Assembly (NCBI GenBank): GCA_041658705.1
Contig: JBAZZT010000004.1
Coordinates: 57,415 to 121,414 of the forward strand
Direction: 5' to 3'
Source: CAIKNB01 sp041658705
GTDB lineage: Bacteria > Patescibacteriota > Patescibacteriia > 2-12-FULL-60-25
DNA: 64,000 nucleotides
Shown: positions 17,623-25,711 of the stretch, piece after piece
Position numbering within the stretch: position 1 is the first letter of the stretch
How the letters are laid out: the number at the start of each line of letters is the position of its first letter
Translations under genes and position numbers: made by a program
Notes under the pieces: generated by a model
Seen by the model: only the letters and a program-made list of their open reading frames with translations
What the model was told of the DNA's origin: nothing
Databases searched by the model: none

Positions 17623-18387
17623 ATGATCGCACTCTTCAACCTCATCATCTTCCAGCCACTCTTGAACCTGCTCATCTGGCTTTACCATGTGATCCCGGGC
17701 AGCGACTTTGGTTTTGCCATCATCGCGTTGACCATCCTGGTCAAGCTGGTCCTGTATCCTTTGAGCGCTTCGCAGATAAAGCAGCAACGCGCGCTACAAG
17801 AACTGCAGCCCAAGATGGACGAGATCAGGAAGCGTTTGAAAGACGATAAAGAAGCGCAAGCTAAGGAGCTCATGGAGCTGTATCGCCGCGAAAAGGTGAA
17901 TCCCGCGGCGTCGTGTTTGCCGCTTTTGATCCAGCTGCCCATCTTCATCGGATTGTTCCAGGCGTTGCGCGAAGGTTTGTCTTCGCATTCGCTTAACTTG
18001 CTTTATCCTTTCATCGCCAATCCGGGCGTGGTCAACAAGATGTTTTTGGGTTTCGTGGATTTGAGCCAGCCGAATTACATCCTGGCCATCTTGGGCGGTG
18101 CCGTGCAGTTTTGGCAATCCTGGCAGCTTTTCCGCAAGCCCAGCCCGACCACTCCGCCGCCGGCCGACGTCAAAGGCCAAGCAGGCACCAAGGACGAATC
18201 CATGGCCGCCATGATGAACAAGCAGATGATGTACGTCATGCCCATCATGACGGTGGTCATCGGTTTCACTTTGCCGGGTGGACTCACGCTGTATCTCTTG
18301 GTCATGAGCCTTTTGACCGTGGCCCAGCAAGCGCTGTTCCTGAAAAAACCCCAGCCGCCAAAGGCAGAAGCGCAGTTGCAGCAATAG
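17623..18387 (+). CDS. yidC: YidC/Oxa1 membrane protein insertase
   Basis: It is 254 residues long, the short form without the large periplasmic domain of proteobacterial YidC. The conserved core is clear: an N-terminal hydrophobic segment, FGFAIIALTILVKLVLYPLS, a charged coiled-coil hairpin with QPKMDEIRKRLKDDKEAQ, the NPAASCLPLLIQLPIFIGLFQAL segment, and a final LPGGLTLYLLVMSLLTVAQQ helix. The conserved Arg/Lys of the hydrophilic groove would be in TILVKLVLYP. It inserts and folds inner-membrane proteins with or without SecYEG. In many bacteria it lies next to rpmH-rnpA; here it is an isolated gene between repeats. Confidence 0.92.
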   Translation: MIALFNLIIFQPLLNLLIWLYHVIPGSDFGFAIIALTILVKLVLYPLSASQIKQQRALQELQPKMDEIRKRLKDDKEAQAKELMELYRREKVNPAASCLPLLIQLPIFIGLFQALREGLSSHSLNLLYPFIANPGVVNKMFLGFVDLSQPNYILAILGGAVQFWQSWQLFRKPSPTTPPPADVKGQAGTKDESMAAMMNKQMMYVMPIMTVVIGFTLPGGLTLYLLVMSLLTVAQQALFLKKPQPPKAEAQLQQ

Positions 18388-18396
18388 TATTTATTA

Positions 18397-18488
18397 GTAG
18401 GGGCGGGGTTACCCCGCCCTTCGAGGGGCGCGGAAACCGCGCCCCTACGTTTCCCAGGTACTTGCTACTTGCTACTTGCTACTGCTAC
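18397..18488. repeat. Two family B palindromes plus a family D half-element
   Basis: GTAGGGGCGGGGTTACCCCG and GAGGGGCGCGGAAACCGCGC hairpins lie back to back at 18397-18448. CTTGCTACTTGCTACTTGCT (family D half) follows up to 10 nt before the next ATG. Confidence 0.8.
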
Positions 18489-18497
18489 GCTTTCCCC

Positions 18498-18806
18498 ATG
18501 TTGGTCAATACTAATAAGCTCAAGAACGTCAAAGTCCGCACCAAATCGGGCATTTCCTTGGGGCGTTTGGCTAGTTTGGATTTGGACGCCGACAGCGGGC
18601 ACTTGATTTCGTTGCACGTCCGCACGAGCGGCATGTTGCCGGGCTTGATGGATGAAGAGGCGTTGGTCGCCTGGTCGCAAGTGCTTTCGATGAGTGAAAA
18701 AGAGATCGTGGTGACGGATGCTTTCGTGACCCAAGGCGCGACTTGGATCAAAAAGCGTTTCGCCGCGCCATCCGCCCAATTCAAGGAGCGGACTGAATCG
18801 GCATGA
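18498..18806 (+). CDS. PRC-barrel-like small protein
   Basis: The 102-residue protein reads NTNKLKNVKVRTKSGISLGRLASLDLDADSGHL, a PRC-barrel strand pattern (V-x-T-x-x-G-x-x-L-G-x-V-x-D) like that of the RimM C-terminal domain and H subunits of reaction centres. The start at 18498 is the only ATG before the barrel. Its last codons overlap the first ones of the next gene (ATGA at 18803-18806), so the two are translationally coupled. Role unknown; PRC barrels usually mediate protein or RNA contacts. Confidence 0.65.
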   Translation: MLVNTNKLKNVKVRTKSGISLGRLASLDLDADSGHLISLHVRTSGMLPGLMDEEALVAWSQVLSMSEKEIVVTDAFVTQGATWIKKRFAAPSAQFKERTESA

Positions 18807-19723
18807 ACGCGGCGTGCGATGCGATCCGGAAGACCTTGTGTTTCCACCGGGCCTGGCGATATGCTCCGACGCTGCCCGAACTTTTCTCGACTTTGGAAAC
18901 GACGACGCCGATCAGCGAACAAGATTTTTCAGCGGCTTTGCGCGGCTTGGAGAATGAAGGGTGGGTCAGACAAGGCAGGGGACGCGTCGGGTTGGCGGAA
19001 AACTTCGACGAAATCGTCGCCGAGATTGCGCGGCGCGATGCGCTGCAAGCGGCCAAACGGCGACGCGCTCGGCGTTTTGCTTTTTGGCTCAAATTTTTAG
19101 GCGCGCGGTTCGTCGCTTTATCCAACACCACCGCTTTGGGCAATGCGCGGCGCGACGGAGACTTGGATTTTTTCGTGGTGGTGAGGCGAGGCGCGCTTTG
19201 GTCGACGCGTTTTTTGAGCGCCGGCCTGTTTCGCTTGCTCGGCCTCCTGCCCAGTCAAAAGCATGCGCGCGACACGGCTTGCTTGTCGTATTTCGTGACC
19301 GACGACGCGCTGGATCTGTCCGCTCACCTGCTGGCGCCGGACGATCCGTACTTCCGTCATTGGTTCCTGTCTCTCCTGCCTTTATATGATGACGGCGTGT
19401 CGCAGGATTTATGGCGTGCCAATCCCAAGATAACCTCGCGTCACGCCATGGCGCGACCTTGGATTGCCCCGCCCGATTTGCGTTTAGCTTTTGGCTACCG
19501 TCTACCGTCAGGGCGCATGGCATGCGCCCCTACCCTCTATCGTCTACTCGAATCTCCCTCCCGCGCTTTTCAATTGCGTTGGTTCCCGCCAGGCATCAAA
19601 CAACTCATGAACCGCGATACGCGAGTCGTGGTCAATGAGCAGACGCTCAAACTCCACGTCAATGATCGGCGCGAAGAGTATCGTCGCGCTTATGAGGCGT
19701 TAATCTCCAAAGTCACGCTATGA
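18803..19723 (+). CDS. Nucleotidyltransferase-like protein with an in-frame repeat insertion
   Basis: The product has 306 residues. Residues ~15-60 look like a winged helix (SEQDFSAALRGLENEGWVRQGRGRVGL). The middle holds LSNTTALGNARRDGDLDFFVVV, which matches the G-[ST]-x-x-x-G-x-x-x-x-x-D-D/x-D pattern of the Pol-beta nucleotidyltransferase fold, with one clear Asp pair (DGDLD). Around residues 231-250 a composite repeat (19493-19547) is read in frame as GYRLPSGRMACAPTLYRLL. The gene overlaps the PRC gene upstream and the O-antigen-ligase-like gene downstream by 4 nt each, so the three probably form one operon. Substrate unknown. Confidence 0.6.
   Translation: MNAACDAIRKTLCFHRAWRYAPTLPELFSTLETTTPISEQDFSAALRGLENEGWVRQGRGRVGLAENFDEIVAEIARRDALQAAKRRRARRFAFWLKFLGARFVALSNTTALGNARRDGDLDFFVVVRRGALWSTRFLSAGLFRLLGLLPSQKHARDTACLSYFVTDDALDLSAHLLAPDDPYFRHWFLSLLPLYDDGVSQDLWRANPKITSRHAMARPWIAPPDLRLAFGYRLPSGRMACAPTLYRLLESPSRAFQLRWFPPGIKQLMNRDTRVVVNEQTLKLHVNDRREEYRRAYEALISKVTL
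19493..19547 (+). repeat. Composite C-B-C repeat inside a coding sequence
   Basis: GGCTACCGTCTACCGT, then the GGGCGCATGGCATGCGCCCC palindrome, then TACCCTCTATCGTCTAC. The same order of words occurs in the intergenic copies at 24459-24553 and 52710-52753. Here the reading frame of the host gene stays open through it. Confidence 0.85.
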
Positions 19724-21000
19724 GCGGCTGGCGCGAAAAATTATTCGAGATTTCATGGCGTGCTGCCATCCTAGTTTTGCCTTGGCAGACGCGTTGGTAT
19801 CGTCCCGCGGAACTCGGCGGCTGGCCGTGGGAGCAGGGGAGTCTGGTCGTTTATGCAGCCTGGATCCCGATTCTCGCGACCATTCTTTTCGGTTTTACGC
19901 CGCGCCGCGATAAACGCTTGGTCTTGCCTGCGATCCTCGCGCTTCTGCTCATCGCCGCGGGTTTTTCCACCGGCGCGCCCTGGCAGCCGATGCTTGTGTG
20001 GTGGGTGCAGATTTTATTGCTCGGATTCTTCGTTTGGACTTTGTTCGATAAAAAAGTGGCAGTGCGCAAATTACTTTTTTGGTTCGTGACGTCGTTGCTT
20101 GCGCCAACGCTTTTGGGTGCATACCAATTCGCGCAACAAAAAGCTTTTGCCGCTTCGTGGCTCGGTTTGGCCGCGCATGATCCGCGCGAGCTCGGCGTCT
20201 CGGTCGTGGAGTGGAGCGAGTTCCGCTTACTGCGCGTCTACGGCAGCTTTCCGCATCCCAACATCTTCGGCGGTTGGCTCGCGGCCGGGATCCTGGCCGC
20301 CGTTCATGCCGCGGGTTCAGCTCAAGATAGATTTCGCGCTTATGCCTACGCCTTGGCCGCCGCGGTTTTTTCGGGCGTGCTCATCTTGACCTTCAGTCGC
20401 AGCGCCATGCTCGCCGCCGCCTTAAGCCTCGCCGTCTTGGGCACAAGATCATTTCTGCACCGCAAGTCAGCGGAAACGAATTTCAGTTTCGTGGTTCTTG
20501 CGCTGGTCTGCGCTGTGCTGGGCGCGGGCTTGATCGGAATCACGCAACTCGAACCTTTGACCACGCGAGTCAAAGCGCAAGACCGACTTGAGCTCATCTC
20601 GCAGGCAGAACGACAATCGAGTCTGGCTGAAGGTTGGGAGATGTTCAAGCGTCGCCCTGTCTTGGGTACGGGAGCCAATGCTGAACTCTTTTTCATGGCG
20701 CAGACCGCGCGCAAAAATTCCCAAGGTAAATTAAATGCGCCGCTCGAATCCCCGCACGATTTTTTCTTGCTCCTCCTGGTTGATTTTGGTTTCGTGGGCA
20801 GTCTCGTCTTTATACTTTTGTCAGTTTTGAGTTTGCGCCAGCTGACGCCGCGTTTGGAATTTTTTTCTTGGTTACTGCCGCTTGCGTTGTTCGATCATTA
20901 CGTTTGGTCATATTGGTCCGGGCTGGCGCTTTTGGCCTTGGTTTTGTTGCTTTTTAGCCGTAGCGCTCCATCCATTGACAAACCCGCCGAAGCCGCCTAG
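19720..21000 (+). CDS. O-antigen ligase/polymerase-like (Wzy/WaaL) membrane protein
   Basis: The 426-residue polytopic membrane protein has about ten hydrophobic segments. The WaaL/Wzy_C signature region is present: GSFPHPNIFGGWLA near 185, a LTFSRSAMLAAALSLAV helix, then a loop with EMFKRRPVLGTGANAELF and ESPHDFFLLLLVDFGFVGSL near 345. These match the H-N and G-x-G loops of the family. It would link or polymerise glycans at the outer face of the membrane. It overlaps the preceding gene by ATGA (19720-19723). Confidence 0.82.
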   Translation: MSGWREKLFEISWRAAILVLPWQTRWYRPAELGGWPWEQGSLVVYAAWIPILATILFGFTPRRDKRLVLPAILALLLIAAGFSTGAPWQPMLVWWVQILLLGFFVWTLFDKKVAVRKLLFWFVTSLLAPTLLGAYQFAQQKAFAASWLGLAAHDPRELGVSVVEWSEFRLLRVYGSFPHPNIFGGWLAAGILAAVHAAGSAQDRFRAYAYALAAAVFSGVLILTFSRSAMLAAALSLAVLGTRSFLHRKSAETNFSFVVLALVCAVLGAGLIGITQLEPLTTRVKAQDRLELISQAERQSSLAEGWEMFKRRPVLGTGANAELFFMAQTARKNSQGKLNAPLESPHDFFLLLLVDFGFVGSLVFILLSVLSLRQLTPRLEFFSWLLPLALFDHYVWSYWSGLALLALVLLLFSRSAPSIDKPAEAA

Positions 21001-21033
21001 GGTTTATCCGTACCTTGGAGGAAGCAGGACAAG

Positions 21034-21411
21034 ATGATGTCTGCCTCGAAAAGTCAGGACGTCGGTGAGATGTTTGAACCCCCCAAGCTCCAGACCAAGG
21101 ACTTTCCGGTCGTGGTCACGTGGATAGTTCAGCAAGAGGTCGGGGGCGGGAAGTCGGATGGCTGCAACTTGGTGCATTCGCAAACGGCCCTGAACGAGTT
21201 GTTCCTGCGGCTGGCCGAGGAGCGCCAAGTCCACCGTTCGTTGGTGCGCATCAAGCTGCTGCATCCGGAAGACCTTGTCTCCAAAGCCGCGACCGAACGG
21301 GTCTGCGCCTTTGATCCCACGCACAATCCTCCGGGATTCAAGCACCAGTCCTTTTGCCACGAGTGCGGCGCGCCGACGACCGTCGTCAAGATCGTCGATC
21401 CGTCCGTGTGA
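21034..21411 (+). CDS. Small protein with C-terminal CxxC/C-x-E-C motif
   Basis: It has 125 residues, and a good Shine-Dalgarno site (TTGGAGGAAG) precedes the ATG. The C-terminal third has HQSFCHECGAPTT, a CxxC pair after an earlier Cys (RVCAFDP), which could bind a metal together with the His. The N-terminal half (DFPVVVTWIVQQEVGGG) looks like a beta-strand-rich domain. No family is recognised. It begins 33 nt after the O-antigen-ligase-like gene and may be co-transcribed with it. Confidence 0.55.
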   Translation: MMSASKSQDVGEMFEPPKLQTKDFPVVVTWIVQQEVGGGKSDGCNLVHSQTALNELFLRLAEERQVHRSLVRIKLLHPEDLVSKAATERVCAFDPTHNPPGFKHQSFCHECGAPTTVVKIVDPSV

Positions 21412-21544
21412 AGCAAAACCATTCCGCCGCGCGGCTGGCGAGTCTAAACTCCAAAGCTCCGCGCCTCGTACCGACGGGAATCGCAAGATTCCCGTATTTT
21501 AATACTTTGCTATCGTCATTTTTTTAAAACTGAAATCCATAGAG

Positions 21545-21634
21545 AATGTCATTCTTGAGGCCGTCTGACGGCCGAAGAATCTTCCAATTCCTTAAGGTAT
21601 AGGAAGATCCTTCGCGTTGCTCAAGGATGACATT
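21545..21634. repeat. Long inverted repeat, family A variant
   Basis: AATGTCATTCTTGAG ... GAAGAATCTTCC pairs with GGAAGATCCTTC ... CTCAAGGATGACATT. It shares the GTCAT-CTTGAG plan of family A but with AATCTTCC in place of AGGACC. It lies between the converging genes that end at 21411 and 21670. Confidence 0.8.
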
Positions 21635-21669
21635 TGCTTAGATACTGTCCTGGCATCATCGGCACCCGC

Positions 21670-22194
21670 TTAATTTCGGCAAGTGAATACGAAAGCCGGC
21701 GGTAGGTTCTTGAAAGTGAGATTGACTTCGACTCGAGGGAAGATGTCTTTCAATTCATGCAGCGTGTGGCGTGAATATTGGAACATGATGAAACTGCCGT
21801 CGGGTTCTAAATGGTCGCGGATCAAAGTGAAGACGCGCTGGCGTTTTTCCTCGTGCATGACGGCAAAGGGGATACCGGAGAGGATCGCGTCGAAGGTCCG
21901 CGTGTCGCGTTCCAGGATGTCCGCCGCGTCGCCGCGCAAAAGTTCGCAGTCGGGGAATTTTTTGGCGCAGATGTCGGCCAGCTCCGGATCGCGTTCGAGC
22001 AGGGTCAATTTTTCCGCTGCGCCGATCTGCTCAAGGATGCGCCGTGTGATTGCGCCTTCACCCGGACCAAGCTCCAGTATGCGCATGCCAGGCTTGAGTT
22101 CGCGTACCATGAGGCGCGCCAGAAAACGCGAACTCGGCGCGATTGAGCCGATACGCGCCGGGTGCCGGATGAGCTTCTTGAGCCACCAAAGCAT
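21670..22194 (-). CDS. Class I SAM-dependent methyltransferase (phospholipid N-methyltransferase/KsgA-like)
   Basis: The product is 174 residues. Motif I is ILELGPGEGAITRRIL, the acidic motif II is LTLLERDPEL, motif III is LLRGDAADIL, and motif IV is AILSGIPFAVM, in the place of NLPY/NPPF. The opening (LKKLIRHPARIGSIAPSSRFLARLMV) matches phospholipid N-methyltransferases (PmtA type), which use phosphatidylethanolamine; a role on lipid or another small substrate is likely but unproven. The gene is alone on the minus strand. Confidence 0.75.
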   Translation of the reverse strand: MLWWLKKLIRHPARIGSIAPSSRFLARLMVRELKPGMRILELGPGEGAITRRILEQIGAAEKLTLLERDPELADICAKKFPDCELLRGDAADILERDTRTFDAILSGIPFAVMHEEKRQRVFTLIRDHLEPDGSFIMFQYSRHTLHELKDIFPRVEVNLTFKNLPPAFVFTCRN

Positions 22195-22241
22195 ATTTAG
22201 CGCAGGATAAGCTAAAATTAGAAAGATGACAAAGTATAGAC

Positions 22242-22289
22242 AGGTGCTAGGTACTAGGTTCTGGGTTCAGAACCTAGTACCTAGCACCT
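22242..22289. repeat. Perfect 22-bp-arm hairpin, family H
   Basis: The arm beginning AGGTGCTAGGTACTAGG (22242-22263) and its exact complement (22268-22289) enclose the loop GGTT. No T-tract follows. It lies between the divergent methyltransferase gene and the groES promoter. Confidence 0.9.
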
Positions 22290-22343
22290 AGAACCTGAAT
22301 CAGGTTTCCGTGATTCGTATTTCGCGGCTTCCGTGTTAAGGTC

Positions 22344-22373
22344 TTGACGCCAAAGCACAATCTTTGGCATATT
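22344..22373 (+). promoter_or_regulatory. Probable groESL promoter
   Basis: TTGACG (22344-22349) and CATATT (22368-22373) are 18 nt apart, with TATTTA at 22370 as an alternative -10. The CIRCE-like operator begins about 15 nt downstream, in the position from which HrcA blocks transcription. Confidence 0.55.
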
Positions 22374-22387
22374 TAAACCGCTCCGCT

Positions 22388-22414
22388 TTAGCACTCAAAG
22401 GCTTCGAATGCTAT
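22388..22414. promoter_or_regulatory. CIRCE-like HrcA operator
   Basis: TTAGCACTC, nine bases, then GAATGCTAT. The consensus is TTAGCACTC-N9-GAGTGCTAA, so the left half is perfect and the right half matches 7 of 9. Its place in the groES leader fits repression by HrcA. No hrcA gene lies in the window. Confidence 0.8.
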
Positions 22415-22469
22415 TCCGAGCTGTTTATATCACTAAAATAACGCATTCTTTAATCTTTTTACGCCATCT

Positions 22470-22763
22470 ATGAAACTACGTCCGCTGGGTGACAGGGTGA
22501 TCGTCAAAGCCCTACCCAAAGAAGAAGTGACCAAGACCGGGATTATCCTGCCGGAAACGGTCGATAAGGAACGTCCGGAACAGGGTGAGGTCATCGCCGT
22601 GGGTCCGGGTCGTCTTTTGGATTCAGGTTCGCGCGCCGCGATGAACCTCAAAGTCGGCGACAAAGTCGTGTTCAAGAAATATTCGCCGGATGAGGTCAAG
22701 ATCGAGGAAGTCGATTATCTCGTCATCGCCGAGTCCGACGTGATGGCAGTGATAGAAAATTAA
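22470..22763 (+). CDS. groES: Co-chaperonin GroES
   Basis: With 97 residues it has the normal GroES length. It starts MKLRPLGDRVIVKALPKEE, has the mobile loop TKTGIILPETVDKERPEQGEV and ends with the strand pattern VDYLVIAESDVMAVIEN. It caps GroEL in the ATP-driven folding cycle in the cytoplasm. It is the first gene of the groES-groEL operon behind a CIRCE-like operator. The 79-nt gap to groEL is filled by a family F palindrome. Confidence 0.97.
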   Translation: MKLRPLGDRVIVKALPKEEVTKTGIILPETVDKERPEQGEVIAVGPGRLLDSGSRAAMNLKVGDKVVFKKYSPDEVKIEEVDYLVIAESDVMAVIEN

Positions 22764-22834
22764 AAATGCCAAATGCCAAATGACGAATTGAGAGGATATG
22801 ACATTTGGCATTCGTAATTTGTAATTCGTAATTG
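22764..22834. repeat. Palindrome, family F, between groES and groEL
   Basis: AAATGCCAAATGCCAAATGA faces CATTTGGCATTCGTAATTTG. It is closely similar to the element before nusA and likewise ends within about 10 nt of the next ATG. Inside an operon it may influence the groES/groEL ratio (inference). Confidence 0.8.
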
Positions 22835-22842
22835 AATGAACT

Positions 22843-24456
22843 ATGTCCAAGCAAATCATTTTCGACGAGAAAGCTCGGCAGGCCATGCGGCGGGGAGTGG
22901 ATCAGTTGGCCAATGCGGTCAAGGTCACGCTCGGTCCCCGGGGCCGCAACGTGGTCATAGATAAAGGTTACGGCGCGCCCACCATCACCAAAGACGGCGT
23001 GACCGTGGCCAAGGAAATCGAGCTCGAAGACAAATTCGAGAATATCGGCGCGGAGTTGGTCAAAGAAGTCGCGTCCAAGACCAACGATGTGGCCGGCGAC
23101 GGCACCACCACCGCGACCGTTTTGGCCCAAGCCATGATCGCGGAGGGCTTGAAGAACATCACCGCCGGCGCCAACCCGCTGGCGGTCAAACGCGGCATCG
23201 AAAAAGGCGTGGAAGCCATCGTGGAAGAATTGAAGAAGATCTCCAAGCCGGTGCAAGGCGGCGAAATCGAACAGGTCGCGTCCATCTCGGCCAACGACGC
23301 CGAGATCGGCAAGAAGATCGCTGACGCCATGAAGGAAATCGGCACCGACGGCGTGATCACGGTCGAGGAAGGCCAGACTTTCGGCATCGAGACCGAGGTG
23401 GTCAAGGGCATGCGCATCGACAAGGGTTACAGCACGCCTTACATGGTGACCAACCCGGAGCGCTTGGAAGCTGAATACAACGATCCGTACATCCTGATCA
23501 CCGACAAAAAAATCTCATCCATCCAAGATATCTTGCCCACGCTGGAGAAGGTGGTGCAGACCGGCAAAAAGGAAATCGTCATCGTGTGCGATGACATCGA
23601 CGGCGAGGCTTTGACCACGCTCATCGTCAACAAGCTGCGCGGTACGTTCAACGCGCTGGCGGTCAAGGCGCCGGGTTTCGGCGACCGCCGCAAAGACCTG
23701 CTTCAGGACATCGCCGCCGTGACCGGCGCGACCGTCATCACCGAGGATCTGGGCCGCAAGCTTGATTCGGCCACGCTCGAGGACTTGGGCAGCGCGCACA
23801 AAGTCGTGTCCGCCAAGGATCATACGACTTTCGTCGGCGGCAAAGGCGATGAAGAAAAAATCAAAGCGCGCGTCGCGCAGATCCGCAAAGCGCTCGAGAC
23901 CACGGAATCGGAGTTCGACCGCGAGAAGTTGCAGGAACGGCTGGCTAAGCTGGCCGGTGGCGTGTGCGTGATCAAAGTCGGCGCCGCGACCGAAGTCGAG
24001 ATGAAAGAGAAAAAACATCGCATCGAGGACGCAGTCTCGGCCACCAAGGCCGCGGTCGAAGAGGGTATCGTGCCGGGCGGCGGAGTCGCGCTCTTGCGCA
24101 CCCAAAGCGCACTCGACCTGGTAAAAGTCGAGGGCGAAGAAGCGATCGGCTTGGCTATCCTGCGCAAAGCCATCGAGGAACCGATCCGCGCCATCGCGGA
24201 GAACGCGGGCAAAGAAGGTTCGGTCGTGGTGGAAGAAGTGAAGAAGCGCAAAGGCAGCGAAGGTTACAACGCGCTCACCGACACCTACGAAGATCTGCTC
24301 AAAGCCGGCATCGTGGATCCGACCAAAGTCACGCGTTATGCCTTACAGAACGCCGCCTCGGTCGCAGCCATGTTCCTGACCACCGAGTGCGTGATCACCG
24401 ACAAACCTAAAAAAGAAGAACCCGCCGCACCCGGCATGGGCGGGATGGATTACTAA
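22843..24456 (+). CDS. groEL: Chaperonin GroEL
   Basis: This 537-residue protein is colinear with bacterial GroEL: KVTLGPRGRNVVIDKGYGAPTITKDGVTVAKEIEL, the ATP-binding GDGTTTATVLA, the apical-domain segment, AAVEEGIVPGGGVALLR, and the C-terminal GGMGG-like tail (PGMGGMDY). It forms the double-ring folding chamber with GroES. All ATPase and hinge motifs seem intact. Its operon is controlled by the CIRCE-like site upstream of groES. Confidence 0.98.
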   Translation: MSKQIIFDEKARQAMRRGVDQLANAVKVTLGPRGRNVVIDKGYGAPTITKDGVTVAKEIELEDKFENIGAELVKEVASKTNDVAGDGTTTATVLAQAMIAEGLKNITAGANPLAVKRGIEKGVEAIVEELKKISKPVQGGEIEQVASISANDAEIGKKIADAMKEIGTDGVITVEEGQTFGIETEVVKGMRIDKGYSTPYMVTNPERLEAEYNDPYILITDKKISSIQDILPTLEKVVQTGKKEIVIVCDDIDGEALTTLIVNKLRGTFNALAVKAPGFGDRRKDLLQDIAAVTGATVITEDLGRKLDSATLEDLGSAHKVVSAKDHTTFVGGKGDEEKIKARVAQIRKALETTESEFDREKLQERLAKLAGGVCVIKVGAATEVEMKEKKHRIEDAVSATKAAVEEGIVPGGGVALLRTQSALDLVKVEGEEAIGLAILRKAIEEPIRAIAENAGKEGSVVVEEVKKRKGSEGYNALTDTYEDLLKAGIVDPTKVTRYALQNAASVAAMFLTTECVITDKPKKEEPAAPGMGGMDY

Positions 24457-24458
24457 AC

Positions 24459-24553
24459 TAGAGGGTAGCTTGTAGACGGTAGCCAATGTAGGGGCGCATG
24501 CCATGCGCCCAGACGGTAGCCAAAATGTAGGGGCGCGGTTTCCGCGCCCTTTT
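24459..24553. repeat. Composite C-B-C-B repeat after groEL
   Basis: AGAGGGTAGC, AGACGGTAGCC, GTAGGGGCGCATGCCATGCG, a second AGACGGTAGCC, then GTAGGGGCGCGGTTTCCGCG. It starts 3 nt after the groEL stop. There is no classic terminator, so these hairpins may act as the transcript end. Confidence 0.85.
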
Positions 24554-24605
24554 GGTAATAGGAAAAATGCTGTTATGCTTCTGGAGGCTTGGATAGGAGG
24601 ATGTC

Positions 24606-25064
24606 ATGGGACAAGCGTTGTTGCTCATTTTGATTTTTCTGGCCTGGTTCGCGGCCTTTTATCTGTTTGCAGCGAGTCTCTTCTTCTTGCGCGGCGAGAG
24701 GTGGCGTTGGCCCTGGCGTCGAATGCCTGGATTCGTGACCAGCGCTCTGCTCGTTTCGGTTCTTCTGCTGACCGTGAAACTCATTCAGGTGCTCGGAAAG
24801 TGGGGGCTGTTGGCGCCCCTGCTCATGGTGACGGGAGTTGCCGTAGGTTTTTTCGCCGTTTACTTTTCGGGGCCGCTGCTGCGACGGATGAGGTTGCCGT
24901 CAAAGCTCGTATCAAAGGGCTCGGAACCTTACCGCTCGCAGCGCGTAAGGATCGTCTGGGCCGAAACCGTTACGGAAAGAATCCACGTTTTTCTGTGGGA
25001 CTCCTTCATCCACGAGCCGCCAGCGCTCGAAGACCCAGTCGCTTCAAGCGCGACCAAAACTTGA
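24606..25064 (+). CDS. Small integral membrane protein
   Basis: The product is 152 residues. Three hydrophobic helices lie at about 4-28, 45-63 and 68-92. The hydrophilic tail ends HVFLWDSFIHEPPALEDP. A strong Shine-Dalgarno site (ATAGGAGGATG) sets the start. The gene at 25158 ends with a similar tail and an almost identical terminator, so the two look like an old tandem duplication. No known family is recognised. Confidence 0.65.
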   Translation: MGQALLLILIFLAWFAAFYLFAASLFFLRGERWRWPWRRMPGFVTSALLVSVLLLTVKLIQVLGKWGLLAPLLMVTGVAVGFFAVYFSGPLLRRMRLPSKLVSKGSEPYRSQRVRIVWAETVTERIHVFLWDSFIHEPPALEDPVASSATKT

Positions 25065-25070
25065 ACTCGG

Positions 25071-25096
25071 ACGGCGCACGCTCGCGCCGTTCTTTT
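25071..25096 (+). terminator. Intrinsic terminator
   Basis: ACGGCGC, loop ACGCTC and GCGCCGT are followed by TCTTTT. The stem is identical to that at 25616-25640. Confidence 0.8.
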
Positions 25097-25157
25097 CTTA
25101 CTCGCGAAATCTTGACCGCAGAGGAAATTAATGCTAATTGATACGCAGGAGGGAGTC

Positions 25158-25610
25158 ATGCTGGAGAACCTTTTATGTGCTCTGTTTTTTTCTCTTCCTA
25201 TTGTTTGGTGGTTTCTGTATATGGGCCCCCTGCAGGAAGCGGAGTATCGGGGGAAGAGAAATCTAGCGTGGAAGATCATTTGGGGTTTGCGAAATTGGGT
25301 GGGGAACCTAGCTACCTTTTGCGCATTCATCTTCGCCAGCCTATGGGTTGGCAGCGTCTACAGGGGCGTCATCTACGCTGTACTCTGCGGCTGGTGCATA
25401 GGCATGTTCGTCAGCAGCCTCGTGGTATTTATTCTGCGGGAAGTTAAGATCCCTACAGAATTATCGCCCGACCTCGGCCCCTACCGCTCACTCTTGAAAG
25501 CCTTGCCTCACGCGTTTCCCAAGACGCTCCCGCGAAAGTTTTACGTCTTCCTGTTGAACTTCTACAGATCTGGCTGGGACGACTCCGCTTCTTCAACGGA
25601 GAAAACCTGA
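25158..25610 (+). CDS. Small integral membrane protein, paralogue of the preceding one
   Basis: The start at 25158 is chosen because GCAGGAGGGAG lies just upstream; an earlier in-frame ATG (25131) has no ribosome site. The resulting protein has 150 residues and hydrophobic segments near 1-25, 42-62 and 66-88. The tail FYVFLLNFYRSGWDDSASST is similar in place and ending to HVFLWDSFIHEPPALEDP of the neighbour. Function unknown. Confidence 0.6.
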   Translation: MLENLLCALFFSLPIVWWFLYMGPLQEAEYRGKRNLAWKIIWGLRNWVGNLATFCAFIFASLWVGSVYRGVIYAVLCGWCIGMFVSSLVVFILREVKIPTELSPDLGPYRSLLKALPHAFPKTLPRKFYVFLLNFYRSGWDDSASSTEKT

Positions 25611-25615
25611 CCCGG

Positions 25616-25640
25616 ACGGCGCATACTCGCGCCGTTCTTT
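25616..25640 (+). terminator. Intrinsic terminator, copy of 25071-25096
   Basis: ACGGCGC, loop ATACTC and GCGCCGT are followed by TCTTT. The stem is the same and the loop differs, which fits a duplicated gene plus terminator. Confidence 0.75.
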
Positions 25641-25711
25641 CATATCAAACAAAAAACGTGACCTTCTCGTCGCGAGATGGTATCCTGTGGCGCATAACAA
25701 TAAATACTTAT

